Source of the DNA: Marmoricola sp. OAE513
GTDB lineage: Bacteria; Actinomycetota; Actinomycetes; Propionibacteriales; Nocardioidaceae
Direction of reading: 5' to 3'
Assembly: GCF_040546585.1 (NCBI RefSeq)
Contig: NZ_JBEPOC010000001.1
Coordinates: 2,728,001-2,792,000 of the forward strand
DNA: 64,000 nt
How positions within the stretch are numbered: position 1 is the stretch's first letter; the number at the start of each line of letters is the position of its first letter. Of this stretch, positions 1 to 8,789 are shown one piece after another. The position numbers and the translations under genes are program-made. The notes below the pieces were generated by a model, which ran no database searches, was not told where the DNA came from, and was given only the letters and a program-made list of their open reading frames with translations.

Positions 1-657
1 CCTCCGGGGCGCACGACGACGGCGAGCTCGGCGAGGTCTTCCTCAAGCTCGGCAAGCAGGGCTCGACCCTGGCCGGCGTGATGGACGCCTTCTCGATCGC
101 GGTCTCGATCGGCATGCAGTACGGCGTCCCGCTGGAGACCTATGTCTCCAAGTTCACCAACCTGCGCTTCGAGCCGTCCGGCATGACCGACGACCCGGAC
201 GTCCGGATGGCCCAGTCGCTCATGGACTACGTCTTCCGCCGCCTGGGCGCTGGACTACATGTCCTTCGACGAGCGCTCGGCCCTCGGCATCTACTCCGCC
301 GAGGAGCGCCAGCGTCACCTCGAGACCGGCTCCTACGAGCCGGTCGAGGAGACCGGTGGCGCGGACGAACTGATCTCATCGGTCGTCGAGCCTGTCGAGA
401 CGTCGGAAGTTCCCACGCTTGCTGCCCGTGCGAAGTCCGAGCCGGTGGACGCCCAGGCCGTCGAGACCGTCGACCTGCCGGAGATCAAGCTGGAGAAGCC
501 GGCCCCGGCCGAGGCCCACACGACCGCCGAGCTGCTGGAGAAGATCTCCGGTACGGCGATCGACTCGCCCCTGTGCATGACGTGCGGGACGAAGATGCGG
601 CCGGCTGGTAGCTGCTACGTGTGCGAGGGTTGCGGCTCGACCAGCGGTTGCAGTTGA
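1..657 (+). CDS. nrdJ: Vitamin B12-dependent ribonucleoside-diphosphate reductase, C-terminal part, with apparent 1-nt frameshift
   Basis: This is the 3' part of class II ribonucleotide reductase, which makes deoxynucleotides using adenosylcobalamin. The gene begins upstream of the window. From base 3 the frame reads the conserved stretch containing GSTLAGVMDAFSIAVSIG, MQYGVPLE and YVSKFTNLRFEPSGMTDDPD. After MDYVFRRL the frame is lost. The expected ALDYMSFDERSALGIY continues one base further on (from base 247) and runs to the stop at 657. The C-terminus has the usual Cys-rich tail (CMTCGTKM and CYVCEGCGSTSGCS) that regenerates the active-site thiols. One extra G in the GGG run at 245-247 explains the break. 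The downstream half is well conserved, so a sequencing error or a very recent mutation is more likely than an old pseudogene. Family assignment is firm; functional status is open. Confidence 0.9.
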
Positions 658-776
658 TGTGAAGTTGCGCGAAAGTGTCGCGCTCACGTTGCGTGAAATG
701 TCATCGAGTTGTGTGGGTGACAAACACCATCATTATGAAAGCGCCTAGTTGAAAGTGATGATGACCGTGAGCAAGT

Positions 777-815
777 ACCCGGCCCGGGCCCCCCATGTGG
801 GAGCCCGGGCCGGGT
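777..815 (+). terminator. Strong GC-rich hairpin after nrdJ
   Basis: ACCCGGCCCGGGC (777-789) is the exact reverse complement of GCCCGGGCCGGGT (803-815). The 13-base loop can pair further (CCCC with GGG). There is no U-tract, as is common in actinobacterial terminators. It lies 120 bp after the nrdJ stop. The rest of 658-909 shows no convincing gene. Confidence 0.75.
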
Positions 816-909
816 GCGTTGCGAGGACAATCCGTTGGCAGTTCGTCGGTGGCGCTTGGTCTCATGGAGTGCGGCCGACAGGCAGCGTGGTTGAGGGAGG
901 AGGTGCGTG

Positions 910-966
910 ATGCCCGAGCAGGAAGACCCGTTCGAGGTGATGGAGAAGCTGAAGCGCGCCCGGTGA
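910..966 (+). CDS. Possible 18-residue leader or small protein
   Basis: ATG at 910 follows a good ribosome-binding site (GGGAGGAGG, about 897-905) and encodes MPEQEDPFEVMEKLKRAR. Its TGA overlaps the GTG start of the next reading frame at 963 (GTGA). This suggests a translationally coupled small protein or leader. The evidence is only the Shine-Dalgarno sequence and the overlap, and no family is recognised. Confidence 0.35.
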   Translation: MPEQEDPFEVMEKLKRAR

Positions 967-1598
967 GCCCGCTCGACCAGATGATGCTGTTCATCACCCC
1001 CGAGGACCTTGTCGGGTACCGGATGCCCGTGGAGGACGTGGCCAGGCTCATCTCTGAGGTTCCGCTCGAGCACGCGGTGAACTGGGCGTGCAGCATCGTC
1101 GGGGCGATCTACAACCCCGGGAGGGACCGTCGCGAGGTCGAGCTCGAGTACTTCGAGCGGTACTACTCCGAGGACCTGAAGGTCCAGGCCCGGAACCTGC
1201 TGCGTGAGCCCACCCGGGTCCTGCCCATCCCGCAGGCGCTGATGGTGTTCGTGAGGCTGGCGTTCGCCGTGTGCAAGCCGTGCAACGACCCAGCCATGGA
1301 GGCGGAACTCCGCCCGATGGTCCTCGCCATCATTCGGCGTTTCGGACTAAGTGCGATGGTGGCGTCGTCTAGGTCTTTGTCGGGCTTGGTGGACGTCAGC
1401 GCGGTGGATTCCGGCGGCGCTCCTCGTTCTTGGGCCGCTATTTTGAACGCTTTGAGCCCTGCGACTTTTTCGCCGCCCGTTTCGTGGCCGCTGTCTTTTT
1501 GCCGATTGGCGGTTTTTTGGGCGTCGACGCCGATGCGCCGACTAGGTGGCTTATTCGAAGGTTGTAGTTGTTGCCGTTGCCGTCCTTGCGCTTATTGA
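963..1598 (+). pseudogene. Hypothetical protein, apparently truncated at the island edge
   Basis: The reading frame starts at GTG 963, overlapping the stop of the small upstream frame. It reads as normal high-GC coding sequence for about 125 residues: MSPLDQMMLFITPEDLVGY, then HAVNWACSIVGAIYNPGRD, then FERYYSEDLKVQARNLL. At about base 1340 base composition drops, and the frame continues as Ser/Ala-rich sequence antisense to the GHKL ATPase gene until a stop at 1598. I read the first part as the remnant of a chromosomal gene cut by island insertion and the tail as chance read-through. An earlier ATG at 795 lies inside the terminator hairpin and is not a credible start. The family is unknown. 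Confidence 0.45.
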
Positions 1599-3102
1599 GT
1601 TCGGCGATTGCGGTGGCTGGCTTGTGGTCGGACGTCTTGCAGTACAGGATCCCTTCCTTCGGCTTGAGTCCATCCTTAACGAAGCCATCCCACTGACAGA
1701 CCAGTTGATACACGTCGTCCACGGTCCCACGAACTGCCTTCACCTCGAAGATTTGGGCAACAGTCGTCCTAGATGCAGTCTCGTAGACGACGATATCGGC
1801 AGTTGTCGCGCCGGCCCACGTGCCGACTTGCTGAGCTACGAGTGCAGGGTCTGCGACTTGAACCCTTAGATGTTCGGCAAGTTGGTCTTCAATCGATTTC
1901 TCGGTCTGCTTAGGAGACGTCTTTTCGGGGGTGTACGGGCCGTCCTTGTCACCGAGTACATCGACGAGTGCTTGCCAGGCGGGATCGTTCGGATCCATAC
2001 CCGCCTTGTTGTTGGTTGTGTGAAAGTTGTCGTCCAGGTTGATCTCAGCAAGCCACCGGTTGTAGTCGACCGTGTGGTCGATGTCCGGCCAAATTTCTTT
2101 CCAGGCTTGTGTTCGGATCACGCGTCTGCGAACGACGATGTCCGCTCCGGATCGACTGCTGGAACCTTGGTAGTAGATCTTCAGCGGATACGGATACGAG
2201 GGATCGCCGTGCCCGACCGTCTTGCGGTCAGGTTCCGGACCTTCGTCCCGGATTTGATAGTCGTTCTCGCCATAGGTATAGCCGACGTCAATTTTTCTTC
2301 CGCCCACATTCAGAGGGATGCGCGCAGTGACGTGGTTTCCGTACGGCGGCTTTATCGCCATCAGTGGTATGGGTTCGGACCAGCTGCCACCCAGGGCTCG
2401 CCACGAAAGATAGATCGTGTCTCCAGAATCAATGAACTCGCGGTACAGCACGCCGAGATGTTCTGCGAGTCGAGTTACGTAGGCGGGAAATTGCGATGCT
2501 GCTCCGCGACGCGTCCAGACTGTGCGGAAGTACGCAATGTCGGACTCAACCTGCACTTTCGTGCCCGTCGCGACTCCGGAGAGTATTTGAAGGCCAGGAG
2601 CCCAGTCGTTCTTCCGCGTTCCGGAATCGTCGGCGTCCATTGCGCTCGCAAACGGACCCGAGACGGTAAGGAACTGATCTGCGGTCAGTCCGTCGTCCTC
2701 CGATCGCGAGACCAAACTAACTCGAGTTGAGTCGCCGCCGGTCAGTACCGCGAGGGCATTCTTAAGTCCGAACCCGTGCTCGTTCATCGAACCGGCGGCG
2801 CTACTAGTTCGTCCTCGTTGTCCAAGTCCAAAAACGTGGTTCTGGAGGTCGGCGATCGTCATTCCGATGCCTGCGTCGGCGACTGAAATTTGGACCCTGG
2901 CGTCGGAGACCTGATCGACAACAATCTCGACTATGGCTGGATTTGGCTTCGACTTCGTTGCGCCGAGTTTGGTCATGGTCCGCGCTGAAAGCGCGTTGTC
3001 GACAAGTTCGCAGAGCGCTTGGTGAAAGTCCAAATCCTGTCGGGCTAGTCCACGGAAGTACTCGTCGAGATTGACCTTCGGTTCGATTTTGTGCTTCGCC
3101 AC
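1438..3102 (-). CDS. GHKL-type ATPase with C-terminal PD-(D/E)xK-like segment
   Basis: A 554-residue protein starting at GTG 3102, preceded by GGAGG. The N-terminus carries the Bergerat ATP-binding motifs: ELVDNAL (about residues 32-38), DAGIGMT (about 76) and GFGLKNAL (about 109). This places it with Hsp90/MutL/histidine kinase-like ATPases. Near residues 440-475 an Asp (TADIVVYE) followed by FEVKAV and a Gln-containing helix (YQLVCQWDGF) resembles a PD-(D/E)xK nuclease core. The extreme C-terminus is Lys-rich, like a nucleic-acid-binding tail. It lies at the left edge of the Dpd island, divergent from the HhH/sigma-like gene at 3303. ATPase family is clear; nuclease function is inference, as is any role in the Dpd system. 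Confidence 0.75.
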   Translation of the reverse strand: MAKHKIEPKVNLDEYFRGLARQDLDFHQALCELVDNALSARTMTKLGATKSKPNPAIVEIVVDQVSDARVQISVADAGIGMTIADLQNHVFGLGQRGRTSSAAGSMNEHGFGLKNALAVLTGGDSTRVSLVSRSEDDGLTADQFLTVSGPFASAMDADDSGTRKNDWAPGLQILSGVATGTKVQVESDIAYFRTVWTRRGAASQFPAYVTRLAEHLGVLYREFIDSGDTIYLSWRALGGSWSEPIPLMAIKPPYGNHVTARIPLNVGGRKIDVGYTYGENDYQIRDEGPEPDRKTVGHGDPSYPYPLKIYYQGSSSRSGADIVVRRRVIRTQAWKEIWPDIDHTVDYNRWLAEINLDDNFHTTNNKAGMDPNDPAWQALVDVLGDKDGPYTPEKTSPKQTEKSIEDQLAEHLRVQVADPALVAQQVGTWAGATTADIVVYETASRTTVAQIFEVKAVRGTVDDVYQLVCQWDGFVKDGLKPKEGILYCKTSDHKPATAIAELNKRKDGNGNNYNLRISHLVGASASTPKKPPIGKKTAATKRAAKKSQGSKRSK

Positions 3103-3302
3103 GTCTCAGCCTCCACCTCTGATACAGCCTGCGGCGACTCTAGGAGAGTCCATAGAACTTCGGGGTGGTTTCGGGACTAGAAAAGTTCGGGTGGACTAAG
3201 TGGAGCGGCCGAGCGGCCGATCTCGTTGGGACGCTCCTTCTTGCAGCGATCAATCGGTCGAACCCCACCCCTCGCGTGACCATCGTTGGTTAAGTAGCGC
3301 CC

Positions 3303-5474
3303 GTGAACCCTGAAGCGCGGCTGTCCGAGATGTTCCCGCGTCTTGCGTGTCTCGGTCACATCGAACTCAATGCGCCGGGGTTTGGGCCGTTGATGCGGTC
3401 CCGTGAGGAATCGCATCTATGGTCGTGGGTGCCGGGGATGTCGCGAGCGAACACGCTTGGAGAACTGCTGGACATACGGCTCCTGGCAGTGAGGTCATGG
3501 GCCGGGATCGGGCCCAAGCGACTCACCGAACTCATGGAGCTTCTGGAGTGGATGGACCACATCGTCGGCGACAGTTCGCTTGTCCCCGAAGCCGGTGAGG
3601 GAGCACTACGCGCGGAGGCGCTGACCTTTGCCGGCAGCGGGCGTTTCGGCTCGGACCAATGGTCAGGAGCCATCGCCACAGAGCGTGTCTCGACGGAAAC
3701 GGTCACGGACTCGAGCGGTTTCGGAGACCCATCCCAAACCCTGCGGGAGATGTTTCCTGGCCTCGAGAGTCTCAGTTGGGCAAGCTTCACGTATTGGCGG
3801 ATCACGCGCACGGCCGTAACCGACGCAGAGAAGCGAGCACTCGACCTAATTGCCACGCGCTCGAACTCGCGATCGATGGCCAAGGTCTTGACGTCAAGGG
3901 TCGACGACGTCTTGCAGTGGCCGGGAGTTGGCGACGATGAACTTCTACAGATCTTGAGCTTCCTTCAGAAGTTGCAAGGCGTAGTGGGAGCTACCCATAG
4001 GCAGGCTGCGAAAACACCACGACAAGCGACAGCGCGCACAGCGAACCATCGGTCGCTCGCGGGCGTCGTAGAACCGCCAGGTCCGCAGCCGCGGACCAAA
4101 GCTGCAGCTATCGACGATCCCATGACCGGGTTGCTGGGCGACGTCTTCCCGCAACTGTGGTTTCTTGCCGACGTGGATCTGCGGTCCCCCTGGTTGGACG
4201 AGTTCACAACGGACAAAGGGCGCAAGGAAGCGCTGCGCTACATCCGGAGGGGGCCGCGAGTCCCAACCATCGGCGATCTTTTGCGCTTGAACACGGACAC
4301 GATCGTGAGTTGGCCGGGTGTTGGCAAGATTCGACGAGGGCAGATCCTCGACTTCCTGGCGCATCTCGGCGGAGAGGCGTACGAGAGCCGACTGGTCGCC
4401 GTCCACGTGGTGTCAGCCTGGGTTGCGTCGACTCGAGGTCGGGCGACCTGGGCGAACCTGTTGGCGGCGACGGATGATCCGAAACCGCCAGAGGTCGAGC
4501 GCGCCTGGGGGATGCTTGCCGAGACTCCGATCACCGAGGTCCGAACCCGGACAGCGCCGAGTGTGATCGTCGACTATGTGACTGGTCTCGAGGAGCTCGA
4601 CCGAACGGTCTTGATGGAGCACTGCCTGGCGCAGGCGCCCAGATCGACACAGGACATTGCAGACCGGTTCGCAACGACCGTTGCAACTGTGCGACGTCGG
4701 ATCCAGTTCCTCGAGGCCGAAGTGCGGGCTCACGTTGCAGGGACGGACTCCTGGCTCCCGGTTGCCTGGGCAGTGGAGGCTCGGCAATCGGGGATCGTTC
4801 AGGCTGAGGATGCTTCACCGACCGGGGTCGGGCGTTCGGATGCGGAGGTTGCTCGCCTGTTCGTGGGTTGGCTTACGCGGACGGATCACAGTCGGGTCAT
4901 ACATGCAGAGATCGCTGCGGAGGTTGTGCCAAGCATCCCGGCCCTCGAAATTGCTGACGAAGTTCTTCCGAGCGGACCGGAGGAAGCAGTCGATAGTGAG
5001 ATCGACGTCCCAGCCGAGGCTGTCCAGGACGGCAGCGATGAAACAGTGTTCCCGAAGAACGATGGCCCGGAGCCCGGCGAGGTGTCGACCTTGTTTGGCG
5101 ACGCGTTCACTGCTGCTGGACAGTTCATCTCGCGACTCTCGCCGGTCATGGGCGCGATCTTGGAACGCAGAATCGTATACCCCGAGCGAAGTTCCTGGTC
5201 GGACATCGGAATCGACTACGCCCAGTCCGCGACGAAAATTCGGCAACTCGAGATCAGCCTCGTGGGTGATGTCCGCTACGCGTTCGAGTTTGCCAAGAAC
5301 TGGGCGCCGATACGCGCCTATTGCCTTGCTGTCGAGGCGGGGCGCGAGCCCTACCCTCCCCAAGGCCCAACGGACAGTCCTGACTCGACGGCAGTGACGA
5401 CGCAGTTCCTCCGGCAGCTCTGCGATCGTGTCGCGGACGGTGAACTCAACCCCGGAACCGAGGGACCGTTCTAG
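3303..5474 (+). CDS. Large DNA-binding protein with three helix-hairpin-helix repeats and sigma region 4-like helices
   Basis: A 723-residue protein starting at GTG 3303. Three copies of a similar unit occur near residues 50-85, 190-225 and 315-355. Their cores are RSWAGIGPKRLTELMELL, LQWPGVGDDELLQILSFL and VSWPGVGKIRRGQILDFL, the GxG hairpin pattern of helix-hairpin-helix or RNA polymerase alpha-CTD domains. Near residue 430-460, LDRTVLMEHCL then STQDIADRF then TVRRRIQFLE resembles sigma-70 region 4. A weaker second copy (SSWSDIGIDYAQSATKIRQ) lies near residue 640. Family unknown. The gene precedes dpdE by 124 bp, so it may be a regulator or a DNA-recognition component of the island. Confidence 0.7.
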   Translation: MNPEARLSEMFPRLACLGHIELNAPGFGPLMRSREESHLWSWVPGMSRANTLGELLDIRLLAVRSWAGIGPKRLTELMELLEWMDHIVGDSSLVPEAGEGALRAEALTFAGSGRFGSDQWSGAIATERVSTETVTDSSGFGDPSQTLREMFPGLESLSWASFTYWRITRTAVTDAEKRALDLIATRSNSRSMAKVLTSRVDDVLQWPGVGDDELLQILSFLQKLQGVVGATHRQAAKTPRQATARTANHRSLAGVVEPPGPQPRTKAAAIDDPMTGLLGDVFPQLWFLADVDLRSPWLDEFTTDKGRKEALRYIRRGPRVPTIGDLLRLNTDTIVSWPGVGKIRRGQILDFLAHLGGEAYESRLVAVHVVSAWVASTRGRATWANLLAATDDPKPPEVERAWGMLAETPITEVRTRTAPSVIVDYVTGLEELDRTVLMEHCLAQAPRSTQDIADRFATTVATVRRRIQFLEAEVRAHVAGTDSWLPVAWAVEARQSGIVQAEDASPTGVGRSDAEVARLFVGWLTRTDHSRVIHAEIAAEVVPSIPALEIADEVLPSGPEEAVDSEIDVPAEAVQDGSDETVFPKNDGPEPGEVSTLFGDAFTAAGQFISRLSPVMGAILERRIVYPERSSWSDIGIDYAQSATKIRQLEISLVGDVRYAFEFAKNWAPIRAYCLAVEAGREPYPPQGPTDSPDSTAVTTQFLRQLCDRVADGELNPGTEGPF

Positions 5475-5597
5475 TCCACTTCGTATCTGTGGTCAGTTTC
5501 GCGCCTCGTCGTTCTTGAAATTAGCCCATGTGTCGAGCCCCATCACTAAGGTCAAGAACACCCTCCGACCGACCCAGATAGGCCCGGGAATCCCCAC

Positions 5598-8500
5598 ATG
5601 ATCAAGCCGGAACTTCAGCCCGCATCGCACTTCGTGGGCCGATGGTTACGTTCCCGTGCCAACCCTGACCTTGGCTTCGGATACTGCAAGGAGAAGCGCG
5701 GAGATTCCTACGTGCTGTCCTATGTGGACATCCCCGAGGTTGCTGAGCACGAGGTCCTGGTCGAACCGTCCGACCTGATTGACCGGAGCATCCCCAATGG
5801 CACCAGGGTCTGGGTTCGGGGAGCTCCCTACGGCTGGCACGCAGGCGAGATCAAGATGCCTGCGTCGACTGGGCGCTACCACGTTGCGTTGGTAGGGGTC
5901 CCGCGTCAGATCCTGCTGTACCAGGACCAGTTCTATTTGCGCTGGTCCAAGCCGCTAGCCGACCCGTCAGCCGCGCTGCAGCACGGTCTGAGTGAAGCTC
6001 CCGTGTTCCACGAGGCGCGATCGGACCTCCTCGCGGCACTCGTGCGTCAGCGGCAGGTCTCCCGTGGACTATCCGGGGTGGTCTCGGCTCCAGTGAGCCT
6101 CTACCACCACCAGATTGACACCGTTGCCCGTGTTCTCGCCGACCCGGTCATTCGATACCTCCTTGCCGACGAGGTCGGGCTCGGTAAGACGATCGAGGCC
6201 GGTCTTGTCATCCGCCAGGTGATGATCGACGATCCTGACGCCGAGGTACTGGTCCTTGTGCCGGACAGTCTGGTTGGCCAATGGCGCAGCGAGCTCCACG
6301 GGCGCCTTGCGCTTGGGCCCGCGCTCGAGGATCAGCGCCTGGTCGTCATGTCACACGAGCAGCTTGGGCACCAATGGAATCTCGATCACGTGGCCCTGGT
6401 CGTCATCGATGAGGCCCACAACCTGCTCGACAGGATTCTCGACGGTTCGGCAACCCACCAGGCACTTCTCGACGCGCCTGCTCTCCTGGCTCTCTCCGCA
6501 ACTCCGATGCGGGGTGATTTGGGGGTCTTCCGGCGCCTTCTCGCACTGGTGGACCCAGTCGCATTCGGATCCATCACGGAAGAATCGTTCCTGCAGAGGC
6601 TCAATGAACGCGAGCGCAGTGCGGGAGAACTCCAGTTGCTGAACTCTCGCCGGGCCAGCGCGCGGCAGAAGCGCGGAGTCGTTGACTCGCTCCTCGAGAT
6701 GTTTGCCGGCGACCTCAATATTGTTGAGCTCGCAGCCGCCTGTGCTGACGTTGAGGACAACCTCGCTCCTGCCTGGACTGAACTTGCCGAGTACATCCGT
6801 GAGACCTATCGCCTGAGCAGGCGGATGATCCGCCATCGTCGCGAAGGAGACTTGACCGACGGATACGCAGTCGCCGGGCGCAAGCCGACCTACGTCGAAC
6901 TCCATGACGCTGCTCGCGCTGACGCCGATGAGTTCCTTGACCTGCTCCGGTTCGAGTTGGAAGCCGGCCGTCATGAAGACCTCTACGCTCAGGCGGTGCT
7001 GCACGCACTTGCGGGTCCGAGGGCGCTGTTGACCTTCTTGCGTGACCGAGCGGCCCTTCCGGCCCATTCGCCGAAGGCGCCGCCGGAGGCCGTGCGAGCG
7101 CTCTTTGAGTCGACCGCAGCGCATCTCGAGATTGCCGGCATTGATGCACGTATCGACGCAGCCATAGCGATCGCCCAGGAACGGGTCGGGCGAGGCTGCA
7201 AGGTGGTGGTGTCGTCAAGCTTTGCCGCAATCGCTCATGCGTTTGAGGAGCGGATACTCGAAGAGATCGATGAGTTCTCGGTGTTCCATCACTACTCCGA
7301 CATGCATGCGCACGTCCGTGACAACGCCGTCGCTGACTTCCTAAACGCTGCAAGTGGTGTGGTCCTGGTTGCGGATCGTTCAATGGAGGAGGGCCGTAAT
7401 CTTCAAGAGGCAGAGGTCCTGATCAATCTCGACCTGCCACTGGACGCGAGTCGCCTCGACCAACGCATCGGCCGCCTTGACCGCTACGCAGTGAGGCCTG
7501 AACCCGCTGAGGTTGTGGTTCTGGTCGAGCCGAACAGTCCTTGGGTTACCGCGCAGATCCGCCTGCTTGGCGAGGGCACCGGTGTGTTTGATAGTTCCGT
7601 GTCGACTGTCCAGCGGATGCTCACGGAGGTCCTCGACAAGGTCCGCGGCGAACTCCTTGCTCGTGGTGTTGGTGCTCTCGACCTCGACGTCTCCGCTTTG
7701 CGGGCGGAACTCAACACCGAGCGCGATGACATCGAACTGCTCGAGGAGATGGAGTCGGTCAGCGCAGCAGTTTCCTTCGGTCACGAGGCCTTCGCTGAAC
7801 TGCTCGAGTATGAGGGTGGCGATGATGACCCTCTGCGCCAGGCGGTCAAGCGTCTGACCCAGGGGACCGGCTCACTAGGTATGAAGCCAGTCGAGTCGAA
7901 GGACGGCGTGATTCGGTTTGGAGGGGCAAAGGAGATCGGCCTTCCCGAGGACCAGATTCCGGCTCTGCATTCCCTCTTGCTGGCGCCAAAGACCTATTCG
8001 CGTGAAGTGGCTGCCGAAAGGTACGCCGTTGCTCCTTTCCGAATCGGCGACCCGCTCGTCGACTGGCTGGACGACTACCTTCGCGCCGATGAACGCGGTC
8101 GCGCCTATGCGGTTGTTCGCCCGGTCGCTGGGCTTTCGACCCCTGCTCTGTGGGTGCACTGCGAGTTCCTGGTTGAGTTCGATGACGCGCACCTGGCGTG
8201 GGACGGAGCGGCAAGGCGCAGGTTGTCGCGTCGAGGTGATGGCCTGTTTCCGCCCGTTAAGTACGAAACCTGGACCGATCCGTACGGGGCGGCCCCCGAC
8301 GAGCTGATGCGCGAAAACCTTGACCTTCCTTTCGACAGTAAGCGCGACGAAGTTGTTCTGCGCGGTCCGATCTGGAAGCCCGTTCTCGAGGAGTTCCCAG
8401 CGTGGGTCGAGCTGATCAAGCAGAGTGCCGATCAGGCTCGCGCACTCGTGAGCGACTCGGCCGATCTTGCTGAACGGGTCGGCCGTGGTTTGCGCGCTGC

Positions 8501-8702
8501 TCAAGACGAAACTCGCCGCCGTGATGCGATCCTCCGGGCCCGGTCGCTACGCCTGCCGACCGAGCACGAGCGTGAGGCCGCGCAGATCGAGTTCGAATCC
8601 GAGAGAGCTGCCGGGACGGCGTTGATTGCTGGTATCGAGCGGCAGTCGATCCAGATGACCTCGTGCGGTGTCTGTGTGCTGTGGCCAGAGGACAACTTCT
8701 GA
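5598..8702 (+). CDS. dpdE: DpdE, SNF2-like helicase of the Dpd system
   Basis: A 1034-residue superfamily 2 helicase starting at ATG 5598. Motif I is ADEVGLGKTIEAGL (about residue 188), motif II DEAH (about 270), motif III LSATPM (about 300) and motif VI DQRIGRLDR (about 620). This DEVGLGKT arrangement is typical of SNF2/RapA-like translocases. In the Dpd systems described in Salmonella Montevideo and others, DpdE acts in the restriction half against DNA lacking 7-deazaguanine. It is the first gene of a forward operon running to 22981. The next gene appears coupled to it by a stop/start overlap at 8700-8704. The name rests on domain content and operon order. Confidence 0.85.
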   Translation: MIKPELQPASHFVGRWLRSRANPDLGFGYCKEKRGDSYVLSYVDIPEVAEHEVLVEPSDLIDRSIPNGTRVWVRGAPYGWHAGEIKMPASTGRYHVALVGVPRQILLYQDQFYLRWSKPLADPSAALQHGLSEAPVFHEARSDLLAALVRQRQVSRGLSGVVSAPVSLYHHQIDTVARVLADPVIRYLLADEVGLGKTIEAGLVIRQVMIDDPDAEVLVLVPDSLVGQWRSELHGRLALGPALEDQRLVVMSHEQLGHQWNLDHVALVVIDEAHNLLDRILDGSATHQALLDAPALLALSATPMRGDLGVFRRLLALVDPVAFGSITEESFLQRLNERERSAGELQLLNSRRASARQKRGVVDSLLEMFAGDLNIVELAAACADVEDNLAPAWTELAEYIRETYRLSRRMIRHRREGDLTDGYAVAGRKPTYVELHDAARADADEFLDLLRFELEAGRHEDLYAQAVLHALAGPRALLTFLRDRAALPAHSPKAPPEAVRALFESTAAHLEIAGIDARIDAAIAIAQERVGRGCKVVVSSSFAAIAHAFEERILEEIDEFSVFHHYSDMHAHVRDNAVADFLNAASGVVLVADRSMEEGRNLQEAEVLINLDLPLDASRLDQRIGRLDRYAVRPEPAEVVVLVEPNSPWVTAQIRLLGEGTGVFDSSVSTVQRMLTEVLDKVRGELLARGVGALDLDVSALRAELNTERDDIELLEEMESVSAAVSFGHEAFAELLEYEGGDDDPLRQAVKRLTQGTGSLGMKPVESKDGVIRFGGAKEIGLPEDQIPALHSLLLAPKTYSREVAAERYAVAPFRIGDPLVDWLDDYLRADERGRAYAVVRPVAGLSTPALWVHCEFLVEFDDAHLAWDGAARRRLSRRGDGLFPPVKYETWTDPYGAAPDELMRENLDLPFDSKRDEVVLRGPIWKPVLEEFPAWVELIKQSADQARALVSDSADLAERVGRGLRAAQDETRRRDAILRARSLRLPTEHEREAAQIEFESERAAGTALIAGIERQSIQMTSCGVCVLWPEDNF

Positions 8703-8789
8703 TGTCGGAGGAGGCACGTGTCATCGCAGCGCTAGCGGAGGGCGGGGCCGTACCCAGTCGACTTTGACGACGATCTACACCGAAGATTG

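Noticed and set aside
795-962. Upstream extension of the truncated hypothetical gene to ATG 795
   Set aside because: The start lies in the loop of the nrdJ terminator hairpin, and the added residues do not look like protein sequence.
5515-5552. Promoter for dpdE from TTGAAA (5515-5520) and TAAGGT (5547-5552)
   Set aside because: The 26-base spacer is too long for a normal promoter, so I do not call it.
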